DNA of 64,000 nt from Streptomyces sp. SA15 (GTDB lineage: Bacteria > Actinomycetota > Actinomycetes > Streptomycetales > Streptomycetaceae): the NCBI RefSeq assembly GCF_002291145.1, contig NZ_NTGE01000111.1, forward strand, positions 1-64,000. The letters are read 5' to 3'. A model generated the notes under the pieces. The model was not told the DNA's origin, did no database searches, and saw only the letters and a list, made by a program, of their open reading frames with translations. Made by a program: the position numbers and the translations under genes. This document shows, in pieces, positions 25,160-33,742 of this stretch. The number at the start of each line of letters is the position of its first letter. The stretch's first letter is position 1.

Positions 25160-25528
25160 TCACGTCCGCAGCAGCCGGCCGATCGCCTTCGTCGCCTCCT
25201 CCACCTTCGCGTCGATCTCGGCGCCGCCCTTGAGGGCCGCGTCGGCGACGCAGTGGCGCAAATGCTCCTCCAGCAGTTGCAGGGCGAAGGACTGCAGGGC
25301 CTTGGTGGAGGCGGAGACCTGCGTGAGTATGTCGATGCAGTAGACGTCCTCGTCGACCATCCGCTGCAGGCCACGGATCTGGCCCTCGATGCGGCGCAGG
25401 CGCTTGAGGTGTTCGTCCTTCTGTTTGTGGTACCCGTGCACACCGCGGTCGTGGTCGGTCACGACCTCCGGCTGTACGGCGGCCTCGGTGGCGGAGGGCG
25501 TCCCCGCGTCGGCCTCGGTGGTCGTCAT
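25160..25528 (-). CDS. csoR: CsoR-family metal-sensing repressor
   Basis: A 122-residue all-helical repressor. The copper-binding triad Cys-His-Cys is visible: the Cys in VYCIDIL and the His and Cys of EEHLRHC, spaced as in CsoR Cys36/His61/Cys65. The N-terminal 40 residues are a poorly conserved extension rich in Thr and Glu. The start at 25528 is set by GGAGG 5 bases upstream. A CsoR-type palindrome lies 22 bases before the start, implying autoregulation. Cu(I) should release it from DNA; no copper exporter or chaperone gene is adjacent, so distant targets are likely. Confidence 0.88.
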   Translation of the reverse strand: MTTTEADAGTPSATEAAVQPEVVTDHDRGVHGYHKQKDEHLKRLRRIEGQIRGLQRMVDEDVYCIDILTQVSASTKALQSFALQLLEEHLRHCVADAALKGGAEIDAKVEEATKAIGRLLRT

Positions 25529-25550
25529 GGCGTCCTCCACGTCCTCCAGA

Positions 25551-25573
25551 GATATACCCCTACTGGGTATATC
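25551..25573. promoter_or_regulatory. CsoR operator
   Basis: Perfect inverted repeat GATATACCC, 5-bp spacer CTACT, GGGTATATC. The TACCC-N5-GGGTA core is the recognised CsoR site type. It sits just upstream of csoR. Confidence 0.85.
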
Positions 25574-25761
25574 GTACCGAACTTTCCCGGGTATAGGGCC
25601 TGTGGCCGATGTGGCGAACAGAGGCTGGACTGGACCACTGGGCGGCCCCCCTGCCGACCACTCTGCCCGATGGGCGACACTGGGGGACGGCCCATTAGCC
25701 GTGGCCGGATGATGCGCCTAGCATCAGCCTGACCGAAACCGAAGCATCTCGAGGACCCCAC

Positions 25762-26382
25762 GTGCGCTTTCGTCTGACCCCCAGGGAGACGAGCTTCTAC
25801 GACATGTTCGCCGCATCCGCGGACAACATCGTCACGGGCTCGAAACTCCTCATGGAATTGCTCGGGGCGGACACCGCCGACCGGGCCGAGATCGCAGAGC
25901 GTATGCGGGCAGCCGAACACGCAGGTGACGACGCCACGCACGCGATCTTCCACCAGTTGAACTCCTCGTTCATCACGCCGTTCGACCGCGAGGACATCTA
26001 CTCCCTCGCATCGTCCCTCGACGACATCATGGACTTCATGGAGGAGGCCGTCGACCTGGTCGTCCTCTATAACGTCGAGGAACTGCCCAAGGGCGTCGAG
26101 CAGCAGATCGAGGTGCTGGCGCGCGCGGCCGAACTGACGGCCGAAGCCATGCCGAATCTGCGCACGATGGACAACCTCACCGAGTACTGGATCGAGGTCA
26201 ACCGGCTGGAGAACCAGGCCGACCAGATCCACAGAAAGCTGCTCGCGCACCTCTTCAACGGCAAGTACGACGCCATCGAAGTGCTCAAGCTGAAGCAGAT
26301 CGTGGATGTGCTGGAGGAAGCGGCCGACGCGTTCGAGCACGTGGCGAACACGGTGGAGACCATCGCCGTCAAGGAGTCCTGA
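25762..26382 (+). CDS. DUF47/PhoU-like protein partner of Pit
   Basis: A 206-residue helical protein of the DUF47 (TIGR00153) family: FYDMFAASADNI near the N-terminus, HAGDDATH-like and FDREDIYSLASSLDDIMDFMEEA motifs. DUF47 proteins sit next to Pit phosphate transporters and are thought to regulate their activity. The start is a GTG with GAGG 7 bases upstream. The pit gene follows after 7 bases, an evident operon. Confidence 0.92.
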   Translation: MRFRLTPRETSFYDMFAASADNIVTGSKLLMELLGADTADRAEIAERMRAAEHAGDDATHAIFHQLNSSFITPFDREDIYSLASSLDDIMDFMEEAVDLVVLYNVEELPKGVEQQIEVLARAAELTAEAMPNLRTMDNLTEYWIEVNRLENQADQIHRKLLAHLFNGKYDAIEVLKLKQIVDVLEEAADAFEHVANTVETIAVKES

Positions 26383-26389
26383 CCCCTCC

Positions 26390-27388
26390 ATGGACACCTT
26401 CGCTCTGGTCGTGACCATCGCGGTCGCGCTCTTCTTCACGTACACCAACGGTTTCCACGACTCGGCGAACGCGATCGCGACGTCGGTGTCGACGCGGGCG
26501 CTGACGCCGAAGGCGGCCTTGGCGATGGCCGCGGTGATGAACCTCGCCGGCGCGTTTCTCGGCTCCGGGGTCGCCAAGACCGTCAGCGAGGGGCTGATCC
26601 AGACGCCCGAGGGTTCGAAGGGGATGGGCATCCTCTTCGCGGCGCTCGTGGGCGCGATCACGTGGAACCTCGTCACCTGGTACTACGGTCTGCCCTCGTC
26701 CTCCTCGCACGCGTTGTTCGGCGGCATGGTGGGGGCGGCGCTCGCCGGTGGTACGACGGTGTACTGGGACGGTGTGCTGGAGAAGATCGTCATCCCGATG
26801 TTCGTCTCGCCGGTGGTGGGTCTGCTGGCCGGATACCTGGTGATGACGGCGATCATGTGGATATTCCGCCGGGCGAACCCGAGCAAGGCCAAGCGGGGCT
26901 TTCGTATAGCGCAGACCGTCTCGGCGGCGGGGATGGCTCTCGGGCACGGTCTTCAGGACGCGCAGAAGACGATGGGCATCGTGGTGATGGCGCTGGTCAT
27001 CGCCGATGTGGAGGACTACGGCGATCCGATTCCGGTGTGGGTCAAGATCGTGTGTGCGGTGATGTTGTCGCTGGGGACGTATGCGGGGGGCTGGCGGATC
27101 ATGCGGACCCTTGGGCGGAAGATCATCGAGCTTGACCCGCCGCAGGGGTTCGCCGCGGAGACCACGGGGGCGTCGATCATGTTCGCCACGGCGTTTCTTT
27201 TCAAGGCGCCGATCTCCACGACCCATGTGATCACGTCCGCGATCATGGGGGTGGGGGCGACGAAGCGCGTGAACGCGGTGCGCTGGGGGGTCGCCAAGAA
27301 CATCATCCTGGGGTGGTTCATCACGATGCCGGCGGCGGCGTTCGTCGCGGCGTGCGCGTTCGGGATTGTGAATCTGGCGTTTCTGTAG
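26390..27388 (+). CDS. pit: low-affinity inorganic phosphate transporter (Pit)
   Basis: A 332-residue polytopic membrane protein of the PiT family. Both halves of the duplicated signature are visible: FHDSANAIATSVSTRAL near residue 20 and GHGLQDAQKTMGI in the middle, plus APISTTHVITSAIMGVG near the C-terminus. It transports metal-phosphate with protons. It is cotranscribed with the DUF47 gene and faces the pst operon, with a shared hairpin between their ends. Confidence 0.93.
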   Translation: MDTFALVVTIAVALFFTYTNGFHDSANAIATSVSTRALTPKAALAMAAVMNLAGAFLGSGVAKTVSEGLIQTPEGSKGMGILFAALVGAITWNLVTWYYGLPSSSSHALFGGMVGAALAGGTTVYWDGVLEKIVIPMFVSPVVGLLAGYLVMTAIMWIFRRANPSKAKRGFRIAQTVSAAGMALGHGLQDAQKTMGIVVMALVIADVEDYGDPIPVWVKIVCAVMLSLGTYAGGWRIMRTLGRKIIELDPPQGFAAETTGASIMFATAFLFKAPISTTHVITSAIMGVGATKRVNAVRWGVAKNIILGWFITMPAAAFVAACAFGIVNLAFL

Positions 27389-27495
27389 GGCGCGGGTCAG
27401 CAGGTGCCGCCTGCCTTCCGGTTGCCCGGCGTCGAAGCGGGCCTCGCTCGGGGCTCCGCCCCCGGACCTCCGGGCCTATGCCCACCCCACCACCG

Positions 27496-27568
27496 GACTC
27501 GGTTGGCCAAGAGGTGACCGTAGAAGCGGGTCCGCCCGACTCGGTCTGCCAAGTGTGACCGTAGAAGC
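27496..27568 (+). repeat. two imperfect about 32-bp direct repeats
   Basis: GACTCGGTTGGCCAAG followed by AGGTGACCGTAGAAGC, and GACTCGGTCTGCCAAG followed by TGTGACCGTAGAAGC (27538-27568), separated by ten bases in the pit-pstB intergenic space. Nothing marks them as coding. Confidence 0.7.
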
Positions 27569-27577
27569 ACATGCGGC

Positions 27578-27608
27578 GGGCCCGCCCCCGGGAGCCGGGG
27601 GCGGGCCC
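27578..27608. terminator. bidirectional terminator between pit and pstB
   Basis: Perfect 14-bp stem GGGCCCGCCCCCGG / CCGGGGGCGGGCCC with a GAG loop between two convergent operons. Confidence 0.88.
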
Positions 27609-27663
27609 TTGGAGCCTCGCGGTGGCACCGCCATGCAGCACCGCGAGGGGTCTTGGTGGCGGT

Positions 27664-28440
27664 TCAGCCGAAGCGGCCGGAGATGTAGTCCTCCGTCGCC
27701 TGGACCGACGGGTTGGAGAAGATGCGCTCCGTCTCGTCGATCTCGATCAGCTTGCCGGGCTGGCCGACCGCCGACAGGTTGAAGAACGCCGTACGGTCGG
27801 AGACCCGCGCCGCCTGCTGCATGTTGTGCGTCACGATGACGATCGTGAACCGTTCCTTCAGCTCGCCGATCAGGTCCTCGATGGCGAGCGTCGAGATCGG
27901 GTCCAGGGCCGAGCACGGCTCGTCCATCAGCAGGACGTTCGGCTCCACCGCGATCGCGCGAGCGATGCACAGGCGCTGCTGCTGGCCACCCGAGAGACCC
28001 GAGCCGGGCTTGTTCAGGCGGTCCTTCACCTCGTTCCAGAGGTTCGCGCCCTTGAGCGACTTCTCGACGACGTCGCTCAGCTCGCTCTTCTTGTAGTTGC
28101 CGTTCAGCCGCAGCCCCGCCGCCACGTTGTCGAAGATCGACATCGTGGGGAACGGGTTCGGGCGCTGGAACACCATGCCGACCTCGCGGCGCACGGACAC
28201 CGGGTCGATGCCGGCGCCGTACAGGTCTTCGTCGTCGAGCAGTACCTTGCCCTCGACCCGGCCGCCCGACGTCACCTCGTGCATACGGTTCAGCGTGCGC
28301 AGGAACGTCGACTTGCCGCAGCCGGAGGGGCCGATGAAGGCCGTCACCGAGCGCGGCTCGACCGTCATCGAGATGTCTTCGATCGCCTTGTGGGATCCGT
28401 AGTAGGCGGTGAGCCCGCTTACGTCGATTCGCTTGGCCAT
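27664..28440 (-). CDS. pstB: phosphate ABC transporter ATP-binding protein PstB
   Basis: A 258-residue ATPase energising high-affinity phosphate import. Walker A GPSGCGKS, signature LSGGQQQRL and Walker B VLLMDEPCSALD are intact, as is the PstB-typical FQRPNPFPTMSIFDNV. It is the last gene of pstSCAB, 46 bases after pstA. The ATG at 28440 starts the canonical N-terminus MAKRIDVSGLTAYYG. Confidence 0.97.
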   Translation of the reverse strand: MAKRIDVSGLTAYYGSHKAIEDISMTVEPRSVTAFIGPSGCGKSTFLRTLNRMHEVTSGGRVEGKVLLDDEDLYGAGIDPVSVRREVGMVFQRPNPFPTMSIFDNVAAGLRLNGNYKKSELSDVVEKSLKGANLWNEVKDRLNKPGSGLSGGQQQRLCIARAIAVEPNVLLMDEPCSALDPISTLAIEDLIGELKERFTIVIVTHNMQQAARVSDRTAFFNLSAVGQPGKLIEIDETERIFSNPSVQATEDYISGRFG

Positions 28441-28486
28441 GTCTACGTCACTTCCAGAATTCTTGATCGGTCGCTGTATGGCCGCG

Positions 28487-29542
28487 TCAGCGACCGGTCT
28501 TCGGGGCCTTCCAGCGGGCAATCCCGCGAGCCGCCAGGTTGAGGATCATCACGAAGGCGATCAGCGTCAGCGACGCCGCCCACGCACGGTCGTACGCCGG
28601 ACCCGCACCAGCGCCGTACTGCTGATAGATGTACAGCGGCAGCGACTGCTGTGCACCCTCGAACGGGTTGCTGTTGATGAGCGAGTTCCCCCACACCAGC
28701 AGCAGCACCGGCGCGGTCTCGCCCGCGATACGGGCGACCGCCAGCATGATGCCGGTGGTGATGCCGCCGATCGAGGTCGGCAGGACCACCTTCAGGATGG
28801 TGCGCCACTTCGGGACACCGAGCGCCAGAGAGGCCTCGCGCAGCTCGTTCGGTACGAGCTTGAGCATCTCCTCCGTGGAGCGGACCACGACCGGCATCAT
28901 CAGGATGGCGAGAGCCAGCGAGCCGGCGAAGCCGAAGGGCTGCATGTCGAACATCAGCATCAGGCTGAGGATGAACAGACCGGCGACGATCGACGGGATG
29001 CCGGTCATCACGTCGACGAAGAAGGTGACGGCCCGGGCGAGGTTGCCCCGCCCGTACTCGACCAGGTAGATCGCGGTGAGCACACCGATCGGCGCGGCCA
29101 TCACCGTGGCGAGGCCGACCTGCTCCAGGCTGCCGAGGATGGCGTGGTAGATGCCGCCGCCCGGCTCGGAGTCGGCGGTCAGGCCCATCGAGTGGGTCAG
29201 GAAGTAGACGTCGAGGACCTTCACACCGCGGGAGACGGTCGACCAGACCAGGGACACCAGCGGGATCACGGCCAGCAGGAAGGCGACCCAGACCAGCGAG
29301 GTCGCGAGCCGGTCCTTGGCCTGGCGGGGGCCCTCGACGCGGGAGCCGATGACGTACGTACCGAGGACGAACAGGATCGCGGCGATCAGGCCCCACTGGA
29401 TCTTGCTGTCCAGGCCGGCGGCCAGGCCGATGCCGACCGCGACGGCGACGGAGCCGGCGGCGATCGCGTACGGCGACCACTTGGGCAGGCGCGCACCGCG
29501 CAGGGTGCTGGGGCGCTTGTCGGTGATGGCGGCGTTGCTCAT
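28487..29542 (-). CDS. pstA: phosphate ABC transporter permease PstA
   Basis: A 351-residue membrane permease. An N-terminal pair of helices unlike E. coli PstA precedes the usual six-helix core with the EAA loop ELREASLALGVPKWRTILKVVLP. It overlaps pstC by 4 bases (ATGA). It pairs with PstC to form the phosphate channel. Confidence 0.96.
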   Translation of the reverse strand: MSNAAITDKRPSTLRGARLPKWSPYAIAAGSVAVAVGIGLAAGLDSKIQWGLIAAILFVLGTYVIGSRVEGPRQAKDRLATSLVWVAFLLAVIPLVSLVWSTVSRGVKVLDVYFLTHSMGLTADSEPGGGIYHAILGSLEQVGLATVMAAPIGVLTAIYLVEYGRGNLARAVTFFVDVMTGIPSIVAGLFILSLMLMFDMQPFGFAGSLALAILMMPVVVRSTEEMLKLVPNELREASLALGVPKWRTILKVVLPTSIGGITTGIMLAVARIAGETAPVLLLVWGNSLINSNPFEGAQQSLPLYIYQQYGAGAGPAYDRAWAASLTLIAFVMILNLAARGIARWKAPKTGR

Positions 29543-30546
29543 GCGTTGGCCCCCGAGTACTCCTTGCGGCGGGCGATGATCGCGCGGGCCGCGCCGTTGA
29601 CCAGCAGGGTGATGACGAACAGGACCAGACCGGAGGCGATGAGCGCGTCGCGGCCCATCTCGGTGGCCTCACCGAACTTGCTGGCGATGTTCTGGGCGAA
29701 GGTGCCGCCGCCCGGGTCGAGCAGGCTGGTCTGGATGTCGAAGGTCGGGGAGAGCACGGTCGCGACGGCCATGGTCTCGCCGAGGGCGCGGCCGAGGCCG
29801 AGCATCGAGGCGGAGATCACGCCGGAGCGGCCGAAGGGGAACACCGCCATGCGGATCACTTCCCAGCGGGTGGCGCCCAGCGCCAGGGCCGCCTCCTCCT
29901 GCATCTGCGGGACCTGCCGGAAGACCTCGCGGCTCACGTTGGTGATGATCGGCAGGATCATGATCGCGAGCAGGATGCCGACGGTGAGCATCGAGCGGGG
30001 GGCGCCGCCCTGCCAGGAGAAGATGCCGGTCCAGCCGAGGTACTTGTCCAGCCAGCCGAACAGGCCGTTCATGTTCGGTACGAGGACCAGCGCGCCCCAC
30101 AGGCCGTAGACGATGGACGGCACGGCGGCGAGCAGGTCGATCACGTACGAGATGGGGCTGCTCAGCCGGCGCGGGGCGTAGTGGGTGAGGAACAGGGCGA
30201 TGGCGACGGCGATCGGGACCGCGATGACCATGGCGATGATCGAGGAGACCACCGTGCCGAAGGCCAGGACCGCGATGCCGAACTTCGGCGGGACAAGGCC
30301 CGTGTTCCATTCGAAGGCGGTGAAGAAGTTGGCGTCGTCCTTGCTGATCGCGAGGGAGGCGCGGTAGGTGAGGAAGACCGCAATCGCGGCCATGATCACC
30401 AGCAGCAGAATGCCCGACCCACGGGAGAGACCGAGGAAGATCCGGTCACCGGGTCGGGTGGCACCCCGGGCCGCGCGCTTCTGCTCGGCCACGGACGGCT
30501 GGGGGGTGGGGGGAGGGGCTTCTGTGTTCTTCGTCGTTATATCCAT
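29539..30546 (-). CDS. pstC: phosphate ABC transporter permease PstC
   Basis: A 335-residue permease with a hydrophilic cytoplasmic N-terminus (about 35 residues) and six or more helices. The EAA loop is EEAALALGATRWEVIRMAVFP. The ATG at 30546 gives MDITTKNTEAPP. A strong hairpin lies between it and pstS, which may keep permease levels below those of the binding protein. Confidence 0.96.
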   Translation of the reverse strand: MDITTKNTEAPPPTPQPSVAEQKRAARGATRPGDRIFLGLSRGSGILLLVIMAAIAVFLTYRASLAISKDDANFFTAFEWNTGLVPPKFGIAVLAFGTVVSSIIAMVIAVPIAVAIALFLTHYAPRRLSSPISYVIDLLAAVPSIVYGLWGALVLVPNMNGLFGWLDKYLGWTGIFSWQGGAPRSMLTVGILLAIMILPIITNVSREVFRQVPQMQEEAALALGATRWEVIRMAVFPFGRSGVISASMLGLGRALGETMAVATVLSPTFDIQTSLLDPGGGTFAQNIASKFGEATEMGRDALIASGLVLFVITLLVNGAARAIIARRKEYSGANA

Positions 30547-30641
30547 CGGGTTCTCCGGTCTGCGGAGCCGCACGTGAGAGATGCGGCCCCGGTGGAGCCG
30601 TACGCGGTCTGCGGCGGCTCCTGGCGGCGGTGCACCGGACG

Positions 30642-30683
30642 GTGCGGCCCGGTCCGGGGTCGAAGCCCTGGACCGGACCGCAC
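30642..30683 (-). terminator. pstS-pstC intergenic hairpin (attenuator)
   Basis: Arms GTGCGGCCCGGTCC and GGACCGGACCGCAC pair over 14 bp with one mismatch that becomes a G-U wobble in the minus-strand RNA. It lies immediately after pstS, inside the operon, so it probably protects pstS mRNA or partially terminates. Confidence 0.7.
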
Positions 30684-30688
30684 TCAGG

Positions 30689-31813
30689 TCAGCTCAGGCT
30701 CTCGATGGTGGTGCGGACCTTGGCGATGATGTCGTCAGGCATCGGCGCGTAGTCGTTCTCGGCGAGGATCTGCTGACCCTGCTCGGAGGCCATGTAGCGC
30801 AGGAGCGCCTTGGTGGCGGGCAGGGTGTCGGCCTTGTTGCCCTTGTCGCAGACGATCTCGTACGTGACCAGGACCATCGGGTAGGCGCCCGCGGCCTTGG
30901 TCGCGTAGTTCAGCTCCAGGGCGAGGTCCTTGCCGGTGCCGACGACCTTGGCGTCGGCGATGGCCTTGGTGGCGTTGTCGACGGTGGCCTCGACCGGGGT
31001 GCCGGCGCCGGTGTCGAGGGAGACCGTCTTGATGCCTTCCTTGGCGTACGACAGCTCGAAGTAGCCGATGGCGCCGTTGGTCTGCTTCACCTGCGCGGCG
31101 ACACCGGAGGACTGCGGAGCGGACTGGCCGCCCTTGGCCTGCCAGGCCTTGCCGCCCTCGTACGGGAAGTCGCTCTTGGCGGTGGCGATCAGGTACTTGG
31201 TGAAGTTGTCCGTGGTGCCGGACTCGTCCGAGCGGTGGAACGCCTGGATCTTGAGGTTGGGCAGTTCGACGCCCGGGTTCAGCGCCTTGATCGCCGGGTC
31301 GTTCCAGTTCTTGATCTTGTCGTTGAAGATCTTGGCGAGGGTCGGGGCGTCCAGGGTGAGCTTGTCGACGCCGGAGACGTTGAAGCCGACCGCGATCGGG
31401 CCGCCGACCATCGGGAGGTCGATGCCCTGGCCGCCGGAGCAGACCTGCTTGGAGGCCTCGACCTCTTCGGGCTTCAGCGCGGAGTCGGAGCCGGCGAAGG
31501 CCACCTGGCCCTGGGTGAACGCGGTGATGCCGGCGCCGGAGCCGCCGCCCTTGTAGTTGACCTGTACACCACAGGCCTGCGTGAACTGCTTGACCCAGGC
31601 GTCGATCGCGTTCTTCTGCGCCGAGGAGCCGTCGGCGAGCAGCTGGCCCTTGGCGTCGTCACACTTGATGTCGCCGGCCTGAGCGGTCGGGGCCGCGCTG
31701 TTGTCGCCGCCGTTGCTGGTGTCGTCCGAGCCGCACGCCGTGAGGGCCAGGGCGCCGGAGACGGCGAGAGCACCGAGGGTGAGGGCCCGCCGGTTCATGC
31801 GCTGAAGCTTCAC
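30689..31813 (-). CDS. pstS: periplasmic-type phosphate-binding lipoprotein PstS
   Basis: A 374-residue lipoprotein. The signal peptide ends in the lipobox LTAC (LALTACGSDD); the mature protein has the phosphate-binding loops DGSSAQKNAI, GSGAGI and RSDESGTTDNF. The GTG at 31813 (VKLQRMNRR) is preferred over the ATG 15 bases in because GGAAGGA lies 10 bases upstream. First gene of pstSCAB, behind a four-unit PHO box. Confidence 0.95.
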   Translation of the reverse strand: MKLQRMNRRALTLGALAVSGALALTACGSDDTSNGGDNSAAPTAQAGDIKCDDAKGQLLADGSSAQKNAIDAWVKQFTQACGVQVNYKGGGSGAGITAFTQGQVAFAGSDSALKPEEVEASKQVCSGGQGIDLPMVGGPIAVGFNVSGVDKLTLDAPTLAKIFNDKIKNWNDPAIKALNPGVELPNLKIQAFHRSDESGTTDNFTKYLIATAKSDFPYEGGKAWQAKGGQSAPQSSGVAAQVKQTNGAIGYFELSYAKEGIKTVSLDTGAGTPVEATVDNATKAIADAKVVGTGKDLALELNYATKAAGAYPMVLVTYEIVCDKGNKADTLPATKALLRYMASEQGQQILAENDYAPMPDDIIAKVRTTIESLS

Positions 31814-31927
31814 TTGAGGGAGTTCCTTCCAGGAGCCGCCGTCCTGAATTCGGCGGCGTGCGAAGTCTGCGAAGTCTTGGCGATGCGGACCCGTACGTCG
31901 ATCCACGGTCCGCACCGTGTAAGGCCG

Positions 31928-31982
31928 AAATTAGGCAGATCAGGTGAAGTGGCTTATGGCCATAAGTGAACGGGGGGTGAAC
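31928..31982 (-). promoter_or_regulatory. pstS promoter with PHO box of four 11-bp units
   Basis: On the minus strand 31982-31939 reads as contiguous 11-mers GTTCACCCCCC, GTTCACTTATG, GCCATAAGCCA and CTTCACCTGAT. Units 1, 2 and 4 match the Streptomyces PhoP consensus (GTTCACC-like); unit 3 is degenerate. TAATTT at 31933-31928 is a likely -10. This predicts strong PhoP activation under phosphate starvation. Confidence 0.85.
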
Positions 31983-32046
31983 CCCTGCGGTCGGTGCGGT
32001 TAGGTCACGGAACGCTTACGTCGAGGACACGGGGCGATTCCGCCGA

Positions 32047-32469
32047 CTATGTCAGGTGCAAGGCCAGCAGGAGGGCGTCAACCAGGGTGCGATCCCTCGG
32101 TTGGGTGAGACGGCCCCGAGCGGCCGACGGGGACAGCCAGAGGATGCGGTCCACCTCGTGGTTCGGGGCGAACGTGCCCGAGACGGCCTCGGCGGCCCAG
32201 TAGCGGACCTGCTTGGGGCGGCCGTGGGCGAGGTAGTTCGTCCCGGGCAACCGGGCACCGGGTACGGCCCGGTAGCCCGTTTCCTCCTCCACCTCGCGCA
32301 GCGCGCCGGCGAGGGGGTCCTCGTCGTGCTTGAGTTTGCCTTTTGGCCAAGACCAGTCGTCGTATTTCGGTCTGTGGACGAGACAAACCTCCAGTTCGCC
32401 GTCCACCGGGGAGCGGCGCCACAGGACGCACCCGGCCGCTTGGACGGGGGACTCCTTCGCATGGGCCAC
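32047..32469 (-). CDS. NUDIX hydrolase (MutT-like)
   Basis: A 140-residue NUDIX protein. The Nudix box GKLKHDEDPLAGALREVEEETG is complete, with the catalytic REVEEE. The N-terminal VLWRRSPVDGELEVCLVHRP resembles mycobacterial MutT1 and diadenosine-polyphosphate hydrolases, and like them it is next to ppk. It starts with GTG. Third in the ppk-CHAD-NUDIX operon. Likely substrates are oxidised nucleotides or dinucleoside polyphosphates. Confidence 0.9.
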   Translation of the reverse strand: MAHAKESPVQAAGCVLWRRSPVDGELEVCLVHRPKYDDWSWPKGKLKHDEDPLAGALREVEEETGYRAVPGARLPGTNYLAHGRPKQVRYWAAEAVSGTFAPNHEVDRILWLSPSAARGRLTQPRDRTLVDALLLALHLT

Positions 32470-32494
32470 CGCTGGTTCACCGCCTCCTTCAGGG

Positions 32495-33742
32495 TTACGG
32501 GGTACCGACCGTCTGCTTCTGCCAGCACTGCTGGAACGTGAAACGCGCCGCCTCCACCTCGTGCCGCTGGTCGGCGTGGAGCACGCCGAGCGCGTACGCC
32601 GTCGCCGGGGCGATGCGGGGCGTACGGGCGGCCTGGGCCGCGGCCGCCGCCGCCTCCGAGGCGTCCCGGTGCCGGTCGAGGGCCTGACCCGCTGTCAGCA
32701 GCCGTACGTCGACCGGTGCTCGGTCGCCGTCCAGGACCTCGCGGGCGTAGCGGTGCAGGCGCAGCAGGAGGCGGACCTGGTGCCAGGGGGCGTCCTGCGG
32801 GTGCGGGGCCGGATCCGGGGACAGGCCGTGGACCAGGGCCGCCGCGTTGTACGGGCTGCCGGCGGTGACGAGGGGGAGCGCGGCGATCGCGTCCGTGAGA
32901 CGTTCCTCGGCGGCGGCCGCGAGGGGGTGCAGGTCGGTGGTGGGTGCGGTGGGGGTGAGGGGGACCTCGCTGGCCAGTAAGGCGATGTTGTCGGCGACCG
33001 CGTGGAAGCGGGAGGAGCCCAGGGCTTGGAGGGCGGTGCTGTGGGCTCGGGTTCGGGCGAGGGTGAGTTGGCGTTCGAGCAATGCGCCTGCTTTTGCCGC
33101 GCCCACTGTCAGGTTGCCGCGGTCCGGGGTGGGCGCCGGGTGGGTCGCGGGACCGGCGTTGCCGGGTTCCTCCCCCAGTGCCTTGTGGGCCTGGGAGGTG
33201 CCCCCGGTGCCGACCCGTTCCGCCCCGGCGGAACGACTGCCCACAGCTCCGCCGGTACGGCTGCCCGCAGCTCCGCCGGTACGACTGCCTCCGGTTCCGC
33301 CGGCTGAAGCGCCGCCCACAGCGGGGGCGACGGCGGCAGCGCCCACCGGCTGGGCCGGGAAGACCGCCCCGGACAGCCTGTGCAGCGCCAGCAGCAAGCG
33401 CTCCAAGCGGGCCGCGTACGCGTGTTCCATCGCCAACGTGCCCGACAGCCACGCCAGTTCGGGCCGCATCGACTCCGACCAGTCGGGGTCGAGCAGGGGG
33501 CGGAAGGTGTGCAGGCTGCCGCTGATGCGGCGGACCGCGCGACGCAGGGCGCGGGCCGCGTCGACGGCCTCCTCCGAGCCGTGGGATCCGTTGGATCCGT
33601 TCGCCGTGGACCCGCCCGTCTCCCGGTGCAGCCGCAGGGCACGGAGGAACTCCGTGGCCTGCGCCCGCAGGTAGTCCGCGAGGGCGTCCCCCGTCACCGG
33701 TCCCGCCGTGGGATCCGTCGGGTCAAGGTGTCGCTGTGCCAC
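32495..33742 (-). CDS. CHAD domain protein
   Basis: A 415-residue helical protein with CHAD-domain features: N-terminal helix ADYLRAQATEFLRA, RALRRAVRRISGSLHTF with conserved basic residues, and later LRLHRYAREVLD. CHAD domains bind polyphosphate through His/Arg/Lys-lined surfaces. The start overlaps ppk by 20 bases, making joint function likely. About residues 140-190 are a low-complexity Gly/Ser/Thr/Arg insert of repeated GGSRTGGAAG-like units separating the two helical halves; this insert looks expanded by DNA slippage. Confidence 0.9.
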   Translation of the reverse strand: MAQRHLDPTDPTAGPVTGDALADYLRAQATEFLRALRLHRETGGSTANGSNGSHGSEEAVDAARALRRAVRRISGSLHTFRPLLDPDWSESMRPELAWLSGTLAMEHAYAARLERLLLALHRLSGAVFPAQPVGAAAVAPAVGGASAGGTGGSRTGGAAGSRTGGAVGSRSAGAERVGTGGTSQAHKALGEEPGNAGPATHPAPTPDRGNLTVGAAKAGALLERQLTLARTRAHSTALQALGSSRFHAVADNIALLASEVPLTPTAPTTDLHPLAAAAEERLTDAIAALPLVTAGSPYNAAALVHGLSPDPAPHPQDAPWHQVRLLLRLHRYAREVLDGDRAPVDVRLLTAGQALDRHRDASEAAAAAAQAARTPRIAPATAYALGVLHADQRHEVEAARFTFQQCWQKQTVGTP

